This document shows, piece after piece, positions 10,835 through 21,379 of a DNA stretch of 27,227 bases. The notes under the pieces are model-generated. The model searched no databases. It worked only from the letters and a program-made list of their open reading frames with translations, and was not told the DNA's origin. A program made the translations under genes and the position numbers. The first letter of the stretch is position 1. The number at the start of each line of letters is the position of its first letter. The DNA is from Hawksworthiomyces lignivorus. Lineage: Eukaryota; Ascomycota; Sordariomycetes; Ophiostomatales; Ophiostomataceae. The stretch is taken from assembly GCA_002917075.1 (NCBI GenBank), contig NTMA01000165.1:1-27227 (forward strand). The letters are read 5' to 3'.

Positions 10835-11938
10835 AGTTTCTTCGTGGCAAGACTGGACTTGCAATTATGCCATATATACCTATGCGCTTAAGGCTTATAT
10901 GCTCTAGCGGTTTCGCCATGATGCTGGCTTCATTCATTAGCAGTCGCCTTGCGCTGCTTGCTCAATGTTGCTGCTGTGCAAAATTACATATCAAGAATGC
11001 CCTGGTACGTTCCAAACGCCACTCTAGCACAGCTTGCTCTCCTCGTTTTGGCCTGCTTATGAATAAGACGCTATTCGCGTGAGGAACATGGATGTTGAAG
11101 TTGTTTATCTAAATAAGTGCTTACGGCGCAAATTGCACATAGGGGTATCAAATATGCCAGAAACCGTCGAGGACGGCTTTGGTATTACTCGGATAACGAA
11201 CATGGTCTTAGATATTTCCTGGAAAACAGGCCTATAGAGACCTGCATATTGATAGCTGAGCTGACTTGGCTTCCAGGCACCGCGAAAGCATCTTTCGGCC
11301 TGTATGCCACATGATAAGTGCCGTTGAATTACATCCACACATACACTTATTCGTCCAAACCAATATTGTGCGACTATTCCGTATCACTGCTCTAGTTGAT
11401 CTCACTTACATGGGAAGAGCTAAGTTGGATGAAACAGGAAAGTGCTTGAAAAGGGCTAAGCTTGGCAAGAATGCTGGTATCGCAAGGAAGCCACGCATAA
11501 GCAGTAGCCGGAAGCAAACAGCAGCGTTTCTTAAAATGGAAGCGGTAATGGCGATTTTGGTGGGAAGGGACAGCGATATTGCGTAGGATCTTGCCAGTTA
11601 AGTCGTAAAGTGCTGCTATCTTGGCACACAAATCAGTGAGACAGACCGGCGTTATTGCCGAAGAGAATCTTTTTTGTCAGTGATTTATTAGCACAATGAG
11701 TAACAAGTGCTAGAGCAAAGCTAAAAATAAAACAGCAAAAATGGAGGGGTCGGGCACTAGCACATTAGTGGTGTAGTGATGCTAGGCAGTAGGAATGCTT
11801 GGGGAAATAGCCCGAGAAACCTGACAAATAATAGGGCCAGACATTAATGAAGCTGCTATTCATCTAATAGCACTACGACACAATACGCTGTAAATATGCT
11901 TAATTGCTTAGGGAGAGCCAGAGGAGGGATAGCTAGAT

Positions 11939-11968
11939 AGCGAGAAGGAGAGAAGGAGAGAAGGAGGA
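11939..11968. repeat. Short purine tandem repeat (GAGAAGGA-like unit)
   Basis: About three copies of an 8-base GAGAAGGA unit in a purine-rich stretch. Confidence 0.7.
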
Positions 11969-12158
11969 AGAGATATACACACAGACAGGGACAGAGCGAT
12001 GCGACGTGCAGCACGCGTTGATTCGTTCCTGCCGGACCAGATAGTCTTGCAGGCGCTTTGATATATGCCCTAATAAGATGTGCTGTGGGATGCCAGAGGC
12101 AGGGAAAGAAGGAAACGAAACGAAACATATGGGCTGCGTGTTTTCCAGCATATCTACG

Positions 12159-12177
12159 TGTACATACTGTATGTACA
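12159..12177. repeat. Short palindrome TGTACATA-CTG-TATGTACA
   Basis: Two perfect 8-base inverted arms are separated by CTG. It lies within the gene-poor interval and may be a binding site or chance. Confidence 0.7.
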
Positions 12178-13349
12178 TCGCATACAAGGGTAACTTCACG
12201 GTAGGGGACAATACGCCTTTGAAGGTTGGCCAGGGTTGCATTTTAACCCCAATCGTCCCGTGGATTAAGACACACATTTGCCAAATTGGCAAGGTTTTCG
12301 CATTCTCTATTTCTTCCCCGGTCTGCCCGTCCGTTCCATGGGACAAGGCCATGGGATCATATTGAGCGCCGGCCATTTTACAAATTGTTGCTTTTCTAGT
12401 CCATATTAACCCACACATTACCGCTGTTCCTTGTCGCGCGCTGACGAACCGGATGCAGGTCACACCCTCCACGATGGTCTGCCGTGTAATCTATTTTCAC
12501 AGCGCTTTTTTTTGTTCTTTTGCCTCTTCTCTCTTTAGCGAAAAATCCAAGTAAGCAATGCAAATCACTAATATTTGCGCTGTGCGGAGGATTCGACAGA
12601 GCCCTCAATCGCTTCCAGCGAGGCAAAAAGGAGACAAAAGCACCGCAGAAGAGCATGGGGGATCAAGGCACCTTCTTCTCTTCGCTTTATTCCCTTTTAT
12701 CCCTTGATTTCTCCCAGCCGGCTAGACACCAAGAAGGATCGGAGAGCTATTTGAGTTTCTATTCTGAATTGATCGTACGAGGTACGGAGCGCTGCGCAAG
12801 CCGATCTCATTGACTTGGCACTAAAGGTTTTTCGCACAGAGGGCAGGGCACTGCATGTGGAGGGGGACTAGAATCAGGGAAGCCGGTGCGTGGGGAGCGC
12901 CAGAGCTGTAGGACATACTCGTACGTAGGGTGGTGGTGATTCGCGCAAAGCACGGTGACGAGACTAAAAAAAGAATGGAAAACCACCGAACTGATCAAGC
13001 ACAGCAGCAAACTCTGTCACAATCAGGAAACCAGGCATCTCCGCCGTTGACTCGCTCGCTCCGACCACCTGACAGCTTGCTATCGTACCTCTCTCGTGAA
13101 GACCCGTCTGGCTCGTTTCAGACAGGAAACTGTCTCTGCATCGAAAGACGGCGCGAGTGAGGGCATGTAAGTGGTCTCCAGCAAGCACTACAAGTGTCCT
13201 AGAAAGGAAGAAAAGAGGCCAGGCGAGGAGGCCAGCAAAAAAGACCTGATTTCCTCAGCGCTACGAGACTTTCTAGCAGAGCACGCACAGCTTCTTACCG
13301 CCCGCGCTGCATGCTGGCCAGAAGCTGATCACGTCGGCTGCACAGCTTA

Positions 13350-13453
13350 TTGGTTGCCGCTGCAGAGAGTCTGATCCCTTGTCATCCCGCCACGAACCTA
13401 TCAGAGCAGTAAGATCGCAGCATGGATGGGTGGATCCCTGCAGCGGCAACCAA
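13350..13453. repeat. Inverted-repeat pair, 16-bp perfect arms, 104 bp overall
   Basis: Left arm TTGGTTGCCGCTGCAG (13350-13365) is the exact reverse complement of the right arm CTGCAGCGGCAACCAA (13438-13453), with a 72-base loop. I see no convincing target-site duplication next to the arms. It may be a MITE-like remnant, a foldback structure or part of the long leader of the downstream gene. Confidence 0.7.
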
Positions 13454-14843
13454 AATGTGAGCAAGGACAGGACCGGGGGGTTAATCCACTCGTCCAACCA
13501 CATTGCTGCATTGGCCTTCTTTCTCACGTCCTCCGTACCTAACCTGTGATGGATGTCCTTCTTCAACCTTTTTCTCGCTCGATCTCCCCTCCTCCACCCC
13601 AGCGCATGTATTCCGTACCCTTGTCTGCTTGCCGAGCACATCCTTCGTCTATTAGATGTCCAAAGATGACAGCAATGCTCTGTGCTTTTCGCTTTGCGCC
13701 TTTCCTTCTCATCTGGCCTTCTTTTTTCTAGTCTGGCAAAAGAAGAACAAACCGCCCCTGGTCGGAAGCAGCAATGGCGCCAATATCCATCCACCCAGAT
13801 GATGGCGTCTTGCTCTGCAGAAAATAAACCGAGGAGGTGGGCGCCAAGACCCAGAAACGTGTGTCTCTTCGATATCACTCGGTGCATGCGTGTGTTTCTT
13901 GTAATGTGCTCTGTGTGTTTCTTCCTGCATGTGTGGCAGACAAACGTAGACGTGCAGTGCTTCCCGTCTTTTCGCTGTACTTGTGCAGGGGTGACAAGGC
14001 TCATGGAAGAGGTTGGTCCGCTTGTTCTTCCTTCGTGCCCTTGCTCCTCTTTCGGATGTGCTATTGCTGTGAGATATTTGGGCTTACTGCGGTTCTGTTC
14101 TCGTTTTCCCAGTATACAATGGTATCCTTTCCCTTTCTCCCATTCTCACTTCTTTTGTCTCTGAAATAGTTGCAGTTTTGCTACTCGCTTCTGCTTCATT
14201 TTGTCCCCCTTTGGATATTGATGTTGATCGACGTCCGAGAAAGGCGAGATTGCACCAGGTTGCTCATAAAAAGGAACCACTCCTGTATTGTTCTCTGCTC
14301 CTCTCATCTCTCCTCGCGCCCGTCACTGGCTAAACGCCCGCAACGGCGCCACCACACACACTGCGTGCTTCAGAGCCAGCGTCTAAATTTATCGACGTTT
14401 GACTGCCTCCATTGGCAAGCTCTGAAAGCATCCGTCCTATCAGCGCTTGAATAGCCCTTCCCAGATACTCTAGATCCTGGTCATCGTTTATGTACGACGG
14501 TTTCCGCCATCCCCCCCCTTCGACTTTCCTGGTGTAAGAGAGGATCTTTCTCTCTTGTACTTCCTCTTATACCAAGAGCCACATTCAAAACTGCCTCCCT
14601 CCCCAACTTTCGACAGGAAAAAAAATATTTCTCTTTTTTTTTTCTCGGCAGCTGGTCTCTGTTTTTCATTTTCCATTTTCTTTGTCGTGATCTACTTGAC
14701 TGTGTTCATCACACAAGCAACAAGAGATTTTTTATAACCTCATCCCTTCTGCTCCTTACCCAAGTCTTTCTTCTTCTTCTTCTTTTTGTTGTCTCCTACT
14801 TGCCACATAGCCAACTGCCAGATCTTCTCACAACCAATTCACA

Positions 14844-16469
14844 ATGGCCCCCTCAGATAGACGGCCATCAGCCCTGAAGCTGAGCTCTCGCTCATCCTCG
14901 AGCGGCTCATCGACCGAGTCACTGAAGCCGCCTCGGACACCTCGCTTTGCAGAAGCTACTACAGTTCACTCTCCTATCGAAGGCGAGTCTCCCTTCGCCG
15001 ATCCCGAGAAGAGAGTTCGCGTTCAGGCTCAGCCAGGCGACATCGGCTTCGGCTACATCAACAACGGCGATGAGGGAGACTCTGTTCCTGTCCCGATGAC
15101 TCCGCGCTCTCCCCTGAAGAGCGCAATGAAGGTGCCTGGCACGCCTGGTCGCCGCATCGAGAACCCTCTCAGTCCTACATTCCGCGAAGAGCAGATCCTG
15201 GAGAAGCAGGAAGCCCTGACTGACAAGGAACAAGCCCGTGATCTGGTATGTGCCTTTTTTTCTCATGAGAAATTTGCTCCTATGGAAGCATCTTGGCCGC
15301 TTGGAACAATCTCGCTAACCGAGCTTTGCAGAAAATCAAAACCCGTGTACGGATGGCCAAGTTCGCCCTTCGTGGTGTCAACTTCAGCTGCAGTCTGATT
15401 GTCTTGTCTATGCTTTCCACCTCTTTCGCCATCTTCGACGCCACCAAGGCGCTTCCCGCAATGAACAACTTCCCGCCATGGGCCACCAACACCAACTCCT
15501 GGCCTCAGAAGCTCGTCTTGTCTGCCGCCTGCGTCTCTCTCGCCATCTGTGTATTCGTGTTCATCGGCTACTGCCGCGGCGGTCACCGCCGTGCCGAGAA
15601 GGTTTCTGTCTACTACACGCTGTTTGCTGTCGGCTGGTTTATTGTTAGCATGGGCATGTGGCTCGTCGCCGCTGGTGTCCTGCAATTTTCCCGCAACAAC
15701 AGCAACAACCAGGACATGTGGGGCTGGTCGTGCGTGCAGAACAAGCGCTCTGAGCTGTTCTCGGACAAGGTCAACTACGCTCTCGTCTGCCGTCTCCAGG
15801 TGAGTTTCTTTTTCTCTCTCTCACCTCCTAGTTGAAGACGAAGAATCTATGAACTAACAACCGCCACAGAGCTGGTCACTGATCTGCATCATCATCGAGA
15901 TCGTCGTCGAGGCCATTAGCATCATCCTGTACAGCGTCATCTTCTACCGCTACTACTCCAAGCGCAAGCTGCATAAGTCCATGGACCTGCGCGACAAGGC
16001 CCGCTCTGACCTGTACCTGGCCCAGCTGCGCTCGCAATCTGCTCCCAACACCCCCGGCTTTGGCCCCAAGAGCCCCTCGTTCTCTCAGTACGCCCTGTCT
16101 CCGCGCTTCCCGCCCCAGGCTTACCGCTCGCTTGGTGACGTCGAAGAGGAGGGTGCCACGCCCTACACGCCCGGCGGCCGCAACCTGGTCGAGCCCACCT
16201 CCGCATTCTCGCGCCCGGCCGTGAGCCCCACATCTTCCTTCAAGCTGCAGGCACCACCTACCAAGGCACCATCAGCCACACCCAGACTTGGTGGCGGCGC
16301 TTTCATGGCACAGCAGGACAGCACCTCGTCCCGGTCCACGCCATCTCCGCCGCCTGCACGGTCGGAGAATATCAACGCACATGCTCCTGTCGCCCCCGGT
16401 GAGGTGCAGTACGCAGCTGTGCCCATCCCTGGTGCATACGCCGGCGCTGCCCTCAAGAGCCCAAGGTAG
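14844..16469 (+). CDS. Four-helix integral membrane protein with phosphosite-rich cytosolic tails
   Basis: Three exons, 14844-15245, 15332-15799 and 15870-16469, give 489 residues; both introns are phase 0 with GTATGT and GTGAGT donors, CTAAC branch points and CAG acceptors. Residues 1-134 are hydrophilic and rich in Ser-Pro/Thr-Pro (PMTPRSPLKS, VPGTPGRR, NPLSPTF), so possibly targets of proline-directed kinases. Hydrophobic helices lie at about 148-169, 195-215, 227-253 and 292-317. The loop between helices 3 and 4 carries two Cys (268, 287) and several Asn. The tail after KRKLHKSMDL is again Ser/Pro-rich with more SP/TP sites. The topology resembles MARVEL/SUR7-like tetraspan proteins of fungal plasma membranes, with both tails probably cytosolic, but I recognise no specific family. 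The ATG follows a CAATTCACA context and a long CT-rich leader. Confidence 0.88.
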
Positions 16470-18583
16470 AAAAACAAGGTCTATCTGGGTATAAAAAAAG
16501 CCAAAACAAATTACAAAAAAATTACCTCACTTCACCATTTCAACTTCTTGTCACTCGCTGTTCATATATAACCTTTTATTTTTCCCAACTTTTTTCAACT
16601 TGTCTTTTTTTTTTTTTTTGCGTGTCTCATTCTGTACAGCAGAGCTGAGTATTGGGATATTATATACCATTCAGGCGTTTTATACTTGGGAATTCCTTTT
16701 TTTTTCCCGCTGTCTTTTTTGGGAAGACATGCCGTTCTACGTCCACTGCGCACCTTTTTTTTTACATATCGGGGAGAAACGAAAGACTTCGGGCTCGGAG
16801 GATGGTCTGGCTATTCAATTAATGCAAGTAGGAAACCACACTTTTTGTTATATTTCAGTTTTCCTTTGTACATGTACGAATAAAAATACAAGTATGATCA
16901 CCAACAAAACCGTATTTTCAAAGATTGTGACTATGGGGTGCATAGAAACTTTTCAATATATGTCTTTCCTGTACAAGGAGCGACTGTCTCGGATTTCTTA
17001 AACGTTTAATTCTTCACATTTTTTTTCCTTTCCTTTTTCTGCAGAACCTTGTTCATTGAACTAGTTCGTCTCATGAAAATAATAATCATTTTTCTATGAT
17101 TTGTGACGAGTTCTCGTCGATGACTAGAATCCTCGCCAAAGGCCCAAAAATTTAGCTGAGGTTTTATACAATTCTCAATGTTTTCCCTTCTTGCTCATAT
17201 CCGAGAGTATTTTCTGTCCCTTAGAGGAATCAGTAATGGTCTACAGATTTTGGACATATGGGAAGTGCAAGATCCGGGCGCTTATAAAGTCCTGTCAGGC
17301 CCTGTTCCTTTTTCTGTGCGCCATTCCGTGCAGTTGCTGATGCACGATTTGTGCTACTTTTAATGATATTAGGTTCCCCTAAGCCGACCTGCATATCTAA
17401 CGTTTTGTTTCATTTGCCCAGCGTGGGTCCACTTTATATCAAACGGCAAGCAGAATACGTCGAGAACTGCGTTCTTGAAATCTAGAACCTCTGAATTCCA
17501 GCTTGGCAATAAGATCATAGACGGGTTGATGACTTTCAATGATATGAGAGCCTGGCTACGGGTATATTCTGGTGTTAGCCTTGCACTTACAGTAGAAAAG
17601 CAGAAAAGGGAGTAAGACGGATTGTTTATTCCAGCAGCCCATATCTCGCCGTCTTCCTTAATCACGCTGGCTTTTGCATAAGTTATATCAGATATCAGAT
17701 TTGCTGACACAAAATAGGGTGCTTCGTAATTATGTGGTCTAGCAGTGATGCCATAGAAACAAACACTGCGTAGGTACCTTGTTCACACAGAAAGTTCTGT
17801 TTTGGGACCATAAACTACATGTACGTTGTCGCCGAGTTGCTGTCTGATGAAGTTTGTTCCCGCGCAAAATGCTGAATGATTTATTAATTGCCGATTGATA
17901 TTTGTTTTATATGCACTCTCTCTAGCAGTCCTGCACCTTCGACATACAGTTAAATTGAACTCAGTTACGAATATGACCGGTATTGCTTTGTATCCGTTGC
18001 CCTCCCTGCCAATTCGCATTCCTGCTGATATCGCTTGCTACCAACCTCCATGTTCTCCTGTGCCGAAGCTACCTCTGGGTGCGCTGGGCGTCATGTGAGC
18101 CGAAAAATGCGCAATACAAATTAGGCCTCACTTTCTTTTTCCTCTTTTTGCGTGTAAACCACATAGATCCATATTGCTGTGAAGAGAGGTGTAATTCGCA
18201 CCAGTCCAGAGTACCAAGGAATATGCGGTTTCTGGCCTTGTCTATAGGCCTGCCTTCTCACAGCTGTATTGGAGCTTAGCATCTACCAACGCAAGACCGC
18301 ATAGCCGAAGATATGGCTAGGTAAACACAGCCGCATATTCAAGAAGGAATGAGCGAGCTTTTGCTTATTTTCAGGCAGCTGGCCTTGGTCTAGACTGCTG
18401 GAGAGAAATTGCAAAAAGTATGCGGCTCTGTATCCGAGAAGATTTTCAAAATGTCTGTTTTCCCTATTCTTAGCTGGCCATTTAAGTAAGCCTCTTGGCC
18501 GTCTACACTGATGTTAGAGTTGCTGCCATGTCGGCGAGTTTTGCTAGCTATTTCTTCTGCCTCTTTCATTTATCTCCAGCACA
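16470..18583. other. 2.1-kb low-GC intergenic region
   Basis: The first 200 bases hold T-rich runs and should be the 3' UTR of the tetraspan gene. The rest is low in GC compared with the genes and has no gene I can support. Its only coding-like stretch is the broken minus-strand frame at about 17369-18019, listed separately. Confidence 0.5.
17369..18019 (-). pseudogene. Broken unrecognised reading frame (possible gene remnant)
   Basis: On the minus strand, one frame stays open from about 18019 to the stop at 17369 except for stop codons in the 17783-17711 segment; a TGA at 17785-17783 is the break I could see. The text on both sides reads like protein: VHVVYGPKTELSV before the stop, and FYGITARPHNYEAPYFVSAN then SVIKEDGEIWAAGINN after it. 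I found no intron with legal signals that removes the TGA and keeps frame. The codon composition is more A/T-rich than in the neighbouring genes. I do not recognise the family, and chance is not excluded. Confidence 0.25.
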
Positions 18584-18600
18584 ATGCCTCCGAAAAGTAA

Positions 18601-18634
<34 letters not shown>

Positions 18635-20569
18635 CTCTTTTGTTATGTCTTTATTTTCTCCAGTTAAGCTGACACAGCTTTGCATTGCTCTGCAGCTGGT
18701 GAAAAATACACATCCTGGGTGCACCAGTTAGCTGAAATATCGCCAAGGAGAACGCTTTTTTCCGTGGATTGTGCGCGGCTATCCAAGTTTCTCAAACATG
18801 CAAGATTGCTTGGCCGTCGGCGCCATGAGCCACCGGGGGATTTTGTTCATGTATGCGATTTGTCGGATCCGGTTAGCAGCACGGCGGAAATTGCCCGGAG
18901 GAGTGTTCTGTACGCACCGCATCCGAGAACGGCCTCATCTTCCTCTGTATCTCGGCCGAGTCAAACGACAAATCAGGTACTGTACTTGTCTGGGTATCCA
19001 AGTGCGCGTGTATTGGAAGAAACCGGTGCCCAGTACCAAATCGGCCCCGAGTTTTTTGATCGACATCTGAGTTTTCTTGGTAATGACAGCCGCATCCACT
19101 GTGAAGTCCATCCCGCCTTCTACGCGCCGCCGTCCCAGCAGCCGCTGTTGTTGCAGTTGTCGATCCCGTCTGTTGGCCAGGTGCCCAGCGACCCCTCGTT
19201 CAGGAACTGGAGCAAGAAGAGAGAAGAGCTCGCGAGCACTATGGAGTCCTACAGGCACGACCTTCGCATGGGCCAGAAATGGCTGCCGTTCCACTCTGTC
19301 GTCCGGTCCCTTGAGCTGCACGACGCGTTCCGCTTTAGCATCGAGCAGTACGTGACTGTCTGCGTGATTTACAGCGCCACAGAAGCCAACAAGTGGACAG
19401 GTACGTTTGAAATCAAGAATTAAAATACCATGTGGAGAAGACTTTTTTTTTTTGGAGAAAAAATTAAGAACACACACTGAGATTTTTTCCTCCAAGTCGT
19501 CATCTGGTCGGATGCCGGAGCAGATTTGACTGAGAGTCCTGAGGGGCCGTGGTTGTCGCCTACACACAATGCCCATTTCCAACCGGTCAAAATTCCTGGA
19601 ATGGCACACTTAGATGATGAGGTAGAGTGCGTCGACCACAGCCGAAGCAGTGGAGGCAGGACGGCCGTTCTGCAAAAGATCTTAGAACAGACAGAGATAG
19701 GGCATCAAGCACCTGGCGGAGCCGCCCCTGTGAAGCTGCCACAGAGCCTAGCGCTGCTCAGAATGGAGTACGGACAGAGATTAGATGGTGCAGAGATGGC
19801 GCGGAACCCATTTTACGCCCTCACAAACGTGTTTCGCTTCTATGTAGCCGCCGAATGCCAGTATCTCGACATGGCCGAGGCTGTTCTCGAGCATGCCCTC
19901 ACCAGGCACCAAGAGAAGTGCTACAAGCACCAGTCCGACGAACGCCAAATTCTCACTCATTCTAACCGGCTGCTGAAGCGCCGGCTAGGCTACATCCAGG
20001 ATGTCCAGAGATATCTACAGCATTGGGCACCCCCAGAAATTGACGACAGCAAGCGTTCAAAGAGCCACAATAAACACAAGAAAAAGAATAGCAGCGGTAA
20101 TTATTCTAGCAATAGCACAAATAGGGTCGCTAACGAAGCACTGACATGTCTTTCGACAGCCGATGCGACCTTCAGGGAGCTGGATAGGGACCTCGAGTAT
20201 CTACACCGCATGAACGAGAAGCTGGTGGCGCGCTACAAGGAAGAGATAGACGCGATAACGAGCGAAGCTACCTTCGAAGACGCGCGCCGCGGCATCGACC
20301 TGAGCAGGAGCAGCCAGAAGTTTGCACAGTTTGCCGCCATCTACGGGCCACTGTCGTTTACGTGCAGCGTGTTTGGCATGAACTTTGTCCAGCCGCACAC
20401 TGCGGAGCAGGGCGTGCTTTTGTGGGTAGGAATCAGCCTGGTAATCGTTCTTCTCTCGTTAGCTTTTCTCTTTGGTACTAGACGCTACGCCAAGGACATT
20501 TGGCATACGATCCGACGCCGGGAGGACGAAGGCAAGTCCTTGGAAAACCTCAGCGAGCATGAAGAGTAA
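18584..20569 (+). CDS. CorA-like magnesium transporter family membrane protein
   Basis: Three exons, 18584-18596, 18696-19400 and 19497-20569, give 596 residues. Exon 1 encodes only MPPK plus one base; the donor is GTAAGT and the acceptor CTCTGCAG. Without it no Met occurs in exon 2 until well inside the protein. The second intron (GTACGT donor) restores NKWTVVIWSD. The soluble N-terminal part includes ISPRRTLFSVDCARLSKFL. A long helical region follows, interrupted by a basic, Asn/Ser-rich insert (about residues 440-465). At the C-terminus, helix 1 (about 513-532) ends in the signature GMN (533-535) and helix 2 spans about 545-566, followed by a charged tail. This is the CorA fold, whose pentamers conduct Mg2+ and related ions. 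Fungal genomes carry divergent members of unknown role. AATAAA lies 17 bases after the stop. Confidence 0.82.
18602..18632. repeat. (TA)n microsatellite inside intron 1 of the CorA-like gene
   Basis: About 15 TA units begin five bases after the GT of the 5' splice site, filling the first third of a 99-nt intron. Length changes here could affect splicing. Confidence 0.9.
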
Positions 20570-21379
20570 GAATGGAGCCTAATGAAATAAAGAGGAATGG
20601 TAGGGAAACAAGGCGGTCGTGGTGGAATGCGAACCAAGAATTGCTACGTGTGTGGACTTCTCGTATAGGTTGCGTTTATAGACACTGGTCATCGAATTTC
20701 TTCACTTTTATATCGCACCAGACGCCGCCTTTTTTTCGCACTTAAAAGAGAATAAAATATTGGCAAAAGATGCGCATTGCTGAATAGAGTTCATGGTCTC
20801 GGAAAGGAGGCTGAAGAGAACCAGCTTGCGATAGGCTGGTCGAGTAGATCGGGCATCTATCCACATGTGAGATGGGAAGGACGCTGGGTTGCCAACCTGC
20901 GACTAAGAGGCGTAGGGCAAGAGAAAAGATACTTAAAAGACAAGTACCGCCTCTTCGGGCTGTTTTCAGCTAATTTTCCTGTTTGGATACTTGTGAAACG
21001 GTAAGAGGCTGGGGGACAATAGGTCTAATCCACCGCAAACTGCTAACTGAAATGGTCAAACGTTACTCTTTCATTTGTTTTTAGGCTCTCTTGCGGGATG
21101 GCCCAACCAGCCCGTAAACCTCAAAAGTCGTAAACGGCCCAAGTCTCACTACCGCCATTGCCGCAACGTCTGTGAATACGTCATGCCAAGAGGACGCAGC
21201 GAGGCGATGAACGAAAGGTGTATAGTTGGCATGGGTCTGGTTTTACAGCTGAGTGCCATTTGCGTTGGGCTGTGACTTTGAAAATTTCCTTACCTTTGTT
21301 GTACTTACTCTGTGTTTCCGAGGAGTTGTGCTATTTGCGACTTGTCTTCCGTCTATCTTGCCTCTTCCTCTGTGTGACC
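20570..21379. other. Intergenic region between CorA-like and AsaB-like genes
   Basis: The first part holds AATAAA at 20586-20591, a plausible poly(A) signal of the CorA-like gene, and a second AATAAA near 20752. The remainder is presumably the promoter and 5' UTR of the AsaB-like gene. A frame from 21218 reads through into that gene but lacks family resemblance before the ATG at 21380. Confidence 0.5.

Larger units (their letters stand above)
10566..14843. other. 4.3-kb gene-poor interval
   Basis: This interval separates the divergent start codons of eIF2-gamma and the tetraspan protein gene. The right end of the minus-strand leader (10566-10870) should include the eIF2-gamma promoter, with two adjacent GATA cores (GATAAGATAAG, about 10824-10834). 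From 10.9 to 12.5 kb the DNA is lower in GC and has no recognisable coding signal or tRNA B-box. From about 13.5 to 14.84 kb it becomes pyrimidine-rich on the plus strand, as expected for a long promoter and leader of the next gene. A minus-strand frame of 243 codons (14004-13273) has a composition rich in Cys, Trp, Arg and His and no family resemblance, so I do not call it a gene. Confidence 0.55.

Noticed and set aside
11933..12472. 179-codon minus-strand frame in the gene-poor interval
   Set aside because: There is no domain-like text, it includes a translated purine repeat, and no supporting splice structure is seen.
13273..14004. 243-codon minus-strand frame with an ATG
   Set aside because: It is rich in Cys, Trp, His and Arg with no family resemblance, and runs through the inverted-repeat pair and the pyrimidine-rich leader of the next gene. 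Chance is more likely, though a transcript would change this.
17580..17620. 39-nt candidate intron (GTAAGT...CTAAC...CCAG) in the broken minus-strand frame
   Set aside because: Signals are present, but 39 nt is shorter than usual fungal introns and the frame is open through it, so I did not use it.
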